The notes under the pieces: model-generated
What the model was told of the DNA's origin: nothing
The model's database searches: none
What the model saw: the letters and a program-made list of their open reading frames with translations, nothing else
Source: Gemmatimonadales bacterium
Lineage (GTDB): Bacteria; Gemmatimonadota; Glassbacteria; GWA2-58-10
NCBI GenBank assembly: GCA_024278175.1
Contig: JAJRTS010000029.1
Span: forward strand, 1-64,000
DNA length: 64,000 nt
Reading direction: 5' to 3'
Translations under genes and position numbers: made by a program
Shown here: piece by piece, positions 60,600 to 64,000 of the stretch
Numbering within the stretch: the stretch's first letter is position 1
Layout: every line of letters begins with the position of its first letter

Positions 60600-61682
60600 A
60601 TGGACTCCAAAGAGCGCGTAAACCTGGCCCTGCGGCGGCAAGTTCCCGACCGCGTCCCGTTCGACCTGAGCTACGGCTTTGTCGGCGAGGCCCAGGCCAC
60701 GTTCGAGCGCATGAGCGGCAGCAGGAACCATTTCGATTATTTTGGCACCGATGTTGAATATTACGAGCTGCTCGAACCGGTAAAAAATTTCGACTACGCC
60801 GGAGCTTACTACAGCGGTCGCCTGCCTGTCGACAAGGAATACCATTTCGACCGCTACGGGGTGCTGCACGAGCACGCCGAGGGGGTCCATTTTACCAAGA
60901 TGATCCCCCCTCTATTGGAGCATCAGCACACTGTGGTGGATGTGCAAAAGTTCCCCATGCCCGACTACCGCGACGAGGACCTTTACCGCCAGGCCGCGAA
61001 AGTTATTGCTGATATCGACAGTCGCGGGCGGGCCAGCGCCCTGGCCATGGGCGGAGAGACCATTTTCGAGGTGAGCTGGCCACTGTACGGGATCGAGGAG
61101 TTCCTGATCATGCTGCTCACAGAGGTCGAGCTCTGCAACGCCGTGTTCGACCGCTGGGTGGACTGCAGGCTCTGGCAGCTTGAGACCTACGCCAAGCATG
61201 GTCGCTACGACATCCTCTGGCTGGGCGACGATATCGCCAACCAGCACTCGATGCTGCTGCCGCCCGATCTCTGGCGGGCCACTCTAAAACCCCGGATGAA
61301 AACCATTATCGAGGCGGCTAAGCACTTCCAGCCCGACGGCCTCGTGTTCTACCACACCGACGGCAAGGCCACCGAGGTGATCGAGGACCTGATCGAGATC
61401 GGCGTGGATATCCTCAACCCCGTCCAGCCAGAGTGCGTGGACCCGGCCGAGTACAAGCAAGCCTACGGCGACAGGCTCTCTTTCTGGGGCACGATTGGGA
61501 TCCAGCATACGCTGCCGTTCGGCACCCCGGAGGACGTGCGGGAAGAGGTGAAAACCCGGATCGAGACAGTGGGCGACGGCGGTGGGCTGCTGGTGGGACC
61601 CAGCCACGTTATCGAACCCGAAGTGCCCTGGGAGAACGTGCTGGCGCTGGTGGAAGCGGTGCGGGAGTTTGGGGGGTATTGA
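60600..61682 (+). CDS. URO-D superfamily protein
   Basis: A 360-residue protein of the uroporphyrinogen-decarboxylase superfamily. MDSKERVNLALRRQVPDRVPFDL is the typical start; DILWLGDDIANQHSMLLPPDLWRATLKPRMK and YHTDGKATEVIEDLIEIGVDILNPVQPECVDP, FWGTIGIQHTLPFG and LLVGPSHVIEPEVPWEN follow the core. True HemE residues for porphyrin binding are not evident. Members of this type in sugar gene clusters are of unknown function or act as methyl-transfer proteins. ATG 60600 is used; an in-frame codon at 60543 would add 19 residues. Confidence 0.85.
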   Translation: MDSKERVNLALRRQVPDRVPFDLSYGFVGEAQATFERMSGSRNHFDYFGTDVEYYELLEPVKNFDYAGAYYSGRLPVDKEYHFDRYGVLHEHAEGVHFTKMIPPLLEHQHTVVDVQKFPMPDYRDEDLYRQAAKVIADIDSRGRASALAMGGETIFEVSWPLYGIEEFLIMLLTEVELCNAVFDRWVDCRLWQLETYAKHGRYDILWLGDDIANQHSMLLPPDLWRATLKPRMKTIIEAAKHFQPDGLVFYHTDGKATEVIEDLIEIGVDILNPVQPECVDPAEYKQAYGDRLSFWGTIGIQHTLPFGTPEDVREEVKTRIETVGDGGGLLVGPSHVIEPEVPWENVLALVEAVREFGGY

Positions 61683-61709
61683 GGGGGGGAGATACTATAT
61701 TTATAAGCA

Positions 61710-62795
61710 TTAAGGTGATTGCAAAAAATTGCTCAAATTGACCGTTTGCATTTTCTCGTTTATATAAGACTTTAATTCAGGATTGTGAATGGAAAGAATT
61801 TGATGTTTGTAATCGAACTTTTTTGAGAGAAGCTGGCAAATTTCTTTTACCCAATAAGCCATACTCATCTGGACAATTGATCCATTTATTCTTTTCGCCA
61901 TCTCGACAATACTACTTCTATCACCAATCCGGTCAACGATTACAATTGTCGACATAAAATGACGTTGACTCCCGCGCTCCATTTCACGCTCAAACCTGGA
62001 AACCTTATCTAAAGAAATTTCTGTATTACCTGGGCCAATAAAACCTATATCGAACCTAATACCCACACCAGGACGGAGTAATAAAGTTGCATCACTTTCT
62101 CTTTTACTTCCCCGTGAAGATAACCAAAATACACCTGATGTTTTCTCATTGTCGTCAGGACTTATATAAGTAAATCCAAGCAAAGAAAGCAATGAACCCA
62201 AAATTAAGCGCTCAAATAATTTTCCATAAAGAGATTTTTCAGATCCTCTTATTGAAAGGGTCTGAGCACCAATAGCTGAAAATAAGTACTGAAAAAAGGG
62301 CCAGCTTACTGTAGATTCTAACTCGCCAAGACTCAATATAGCTTCTAAATCTCCCAATTCTTTTTTGCACGTTACGATTGATTCATCAATGGCTTTCTCA
62401 AATTCTTGGATATACTTTTTGACCTCTTTCTCTTCACCTCTAAGTACATTTTGTGCTGATTTCCCAGTAATTCCCACAAGCCAGCCAAGAAATTTATTTA
62501 CTTCAATAGGTAATTTTTCTCTTAATTCTTTATGAACAAGCTGTGGTAGTTGAGGAATAAAATTTTCTATATTTTTATTAGCGTCTAAAAACATTTTTAG
62601 CATGGCTGCATTGGACAGTGCCAACCTTCTTCTTGTTAAACCTTCTGTTAAAGAGCGCACATTTTCACCGCAAAGGATAGAAATTACTACATCCTTAATT
62701 ATGCTTTCACCTAACTTCTCTACTACTTCTTGACCACTATACTGTACAAGAGAGAGCCCTATAAGGGGTATTTTAGATTGTAAGTCACCAGACAT
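61710..62795 (-). CDS. CfrBI-like type II restriction endonuclease
   Basis: A 361-residue protein. Its sequence (SWPFFQYLFSAIGAQTLSIRGSEKSLYGKLFERLILGSLLSLLGF; SRGSKRESDATLLLRPGVGIRFDIGFIGPGNTEISLDKVSRFEREM) fits the CfrBI family, with a PD-(D/E)XK-like core near SKRESDATLL and RFDIGFIG. CfrBI cuts CCWWGG; that specificity for this enzyme is inference. It is AT-rich, starts 15 bases after the methyltransferase stop and is read leftward with it, a classic restriction-modification operon order. Confidence 0.7.
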   Translation of the reverse strand: MSGDLQSKIPLIGLSLVQYSGQEVVEKLGESIIKDVVISILCGENVRSLTEGLTRRRLALSNAAMLKMFLDANKNIENFIPQLPQLVHKELREKLPIEVNKFLGWLVGITGKSAQNVLRGEEKEVKKYIQEFEKAIDESIVTCKKELGDLEAILSLGELESTVSWPFFQYLFSAIGAQTLSIRGSEKSLYGKLFERLILGSLLSLLGFTYISPDDNEKTSGVFWLSSRGSKRESDATLLLRPGVGIRFDIGFIGPGNTEISLDKVSRFEREMERGSQRHFMSTIVIVDRIGDRSSIVEMAKRINGSIVQMSMAYWVKEICQLLSKKFDYKHQILSIHNPELKSYINEKMQTVNLSNFLQSP

Positions 62796-62809
62796 TCGGA
62801 AACCTTCCC

Positions 62810-64000
62810 CTATAAATTAAAAAATTGTTCTTCAATGACTGGCGGAGAACTATTAATCCAATTGATATCATGTACATCTTTTTGTAGCCAATTTTTAATT
62901 TTACTTTTTATTATTTTTATATATTTGGGATTAATATCAAATAAGACAAATCTACGCTCTAATTTTGCAGCAGCTTCACCTACCGTACCAATGCCGCAAA
63001 ACGGATCCAATATTACATCATTTAGAAAAGAGTAATATTTAATTACTTTTTTTGCTAAATCGAGAGGGAAAACCGCAGGGTGATTTTTATTATTTGCCGG
63101 ATGTATTTTCCACACATTTGTAACTTCATAGCCGTCCTCAATTTTTGACTTTTTTACAATTTTTTGATCGGGATGTTTTCTTATGTGCCAATCAATTAAT
63201 TTGTCCGTTTTTTTTCTATAAACCAAAACATATTCTGTGACTGGTACGGGTTTGTACTGTAAAGGATTCCTATCCGCAGAAAATCTTCTACCTCTTCCCG
63301 TTGCCCATCCTGCTCCTTCTGGCTTAACCCAAATAATATCGTCAATAAATTCAAAGCCTTCATCAATAAATATACTATGGAAGTCAAAGGGAACTGCAAT
63401 CCTCCTTGATGATTCACTTCTGCTGGCTCTTCTGAGTAACACTGGAGAAATATTAATTACAAAAAATCTCCCCTCGTTCAATACTCTGTAACACTGATGT
63501 ATTATCTTACGAATTTTCAAAAGGTAGTCTTCATAATTAATATAATCAGAGTATTCTGGTCTTGCATTGAAATATGGAGGTGAAGTAAAAATTAAGTCTA
63601 TCGACTCGTTTGGTGTTTCCCTGAGTAAATCTTCGCTATCTCCCAACCCAATTGTATTACGTAAGCAGGATACTTTTGGAGTTGAATTGTTATTATTAAT
63701 TTTCTTTTTACTTTTATTGTTTCTCCCAAGCAATCTTGCTTCAAGTAAATCTTTAGTTGTCGTTTTCTTTTTTAGAATGAGACTACTATATGCATCAATT
63801 ACTATTTCCCCTGCTTTTTCTTTTTGTTTGTCTACTATAGGTACTCTCCAAATGTGGTATCTATCATCAACTTCTGGGAGTCCAAAGCCCACAGCGTTTT
63901 CTAGTTCAACATTTTTCAAGAATTCAAAAGCAATTTCTTTCGCTTGCTTAACATCAGTAACGCGGTAATTTCTCTTATCTGCAACTCTTTTTCTTCTACT
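62810..64000 (-). CDS. DNA methyltransferase of R-M operon, partial
   Basis: 396 visible residues; the frame stays open to the right edge, so the true start lies beyond the window. Sequence beyond the in-frame TTG at 63919 (VTDVKQAKEIAFEFLKN) reads on naturally. It has TSPPYFN (catalytic motif IV, SPPY, typical of N4-cytosine enzymes), GLGDSEDLL and DPFCGIGTVGEAAAKLERRFVLFDI (SAM motif I), in the beta-class order with motif IV before motif I. NPLQYKPVPVTEYVLVY follows. It should protect the target of the downstream endonuclease. AT-rich, unlike the rest of the window. Confidence 0.88.
   Translation of the reverse strand, partial: SRRKRVADKRNYRVTDVKQAKEIAFEFLKNVELENAVGFGLPEVDDRYHIWRVPIVDKQKEKAGEIVIDAYSSLILKKKTTTKDLLEARLLGRNNKSKKKINNNNSTPKVSCLRNTIGLGDSEDLLRETPNESIDLIFTSPPYFNARPEYSDYINYEDYLLKIRKIIHQCYRVLNEGRFFVINISPVLLRRASRSESSRRIAVPFDFHSIFIDEGFEFIDDIIWVKPEGAGWATGRGRRFSADRNPLQYKPVPVTEYVLVYRKKTDKLIDWHIRKHPDQKIVKKSKIEDGYEVTNVWKIHPANNKNHPAVFPLDLAKKVIKYYSFLNDVILDPFCGIGTVGEAAAKLERRFVLFDINPKYIKIIKSKIKNWLQKDVHDINWINSSPPVIEEQFFNL

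Noticed and set aside
63919-63921. TTG as the start of the methyltransferase
   Set aside because: The frame continues without a stop to the window edge with protein-like sequence, so the gene is better described as truncated.

Overview
The window reads as a chromosomal segment of an uncultured, GC-rich, Gram-negative-type bacterium with a heterotrophic, probably respiring lifestyle. It carries a type IV pilus alignment/secretin operon, lipoproteins with classic lipoboxes, periplasmic multiheme cytochromes, a Gld-type ABC/DUF4340 operon and many sugar-processing genes (Gfo/Idh/MocA oxidoreductases, a ThuA-like protein, DUF5060 glycosidases, a GH4 enzyme, a PfkB kinase, a URO-D-like protein). 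This mix is common in FCB-group candidate phyla (Latescibacterota, Glassbacteria, KSB1-like lineages). That placement is an inference from gene content only; no rRNA or ribosomal protein is present.

Layout. 1-650 is AT-richer with no convincing complete gene, then tRNA-Asn(GTT). 975-5403 is a four-gene sugar-oxidation operon behind a good sigma-70 promoter. 5404-6441 is a 1-kb intergenic region with hairpins, one copy of a dispersed repeat and a group of DnaA-box-like sites. 6442-9558 holds a two-domain glycosyltransferase, an HD-domain protein and an exported DUF1961-like protein. 9711-14094 is the ABC ATPase / permease / GldG-like / DUF4340 operon. 14556-22011 (minus) is pilMNOPQ with two extra lipoprotein genes, one of them a seven-repeat Ig-like protein. 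22345-25135 (minus) holds a primary-type sigma factor, two small Cys-rich proteins and csrA. 25608-28982 (minus) is a PHP-UvrD fusion. 29175-31541 has an Nramp-like transporter, a YIP1-like membrane protein and an HU/IHF protein.

32010-40753 is the most striking region. An 18-haem NapC-anchored cytochrome and an 11-haem cytochrome fused to a b-type membrane domain are divergent from an iron-sulfur / NrfD / tetrahaem cytochrome operon, and two PepSY-type membrane proteins follow. Together they look like a trans-envelope electron conduit linking the quinone pool to periplasmic or extracellular acceptors, resembling Hmc- and Cbc/CbcL-type systems but with different subunit composition.

40779-48407 returns to glycan catabolism (two DUF5060 glycosidases, a nitrilase-family hydrolase, a GH4 enzyme), plus a frameshifted PH-domain gene and a DUF2975/HTH pair with a palindromic candidate operator. 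48479-54734 encodes an AddB/AddA-like recombination nuclease pair, followed by a MoaC-MoaB fusion. 55845-59002 is a putative surface-glycan operon (SGNH-like protein, methyltransferase, glycosyltransferase). 59214-61682 has a sugar kinase and a URO-D-like protein. 61710-64000 switches abruptly to AT-rich DNA carrying a CfrBI-like restriction enzyme and its methyltransferase; the latter runs off the right edge. No insertion sequence, prophage or CRISPR array was seen.
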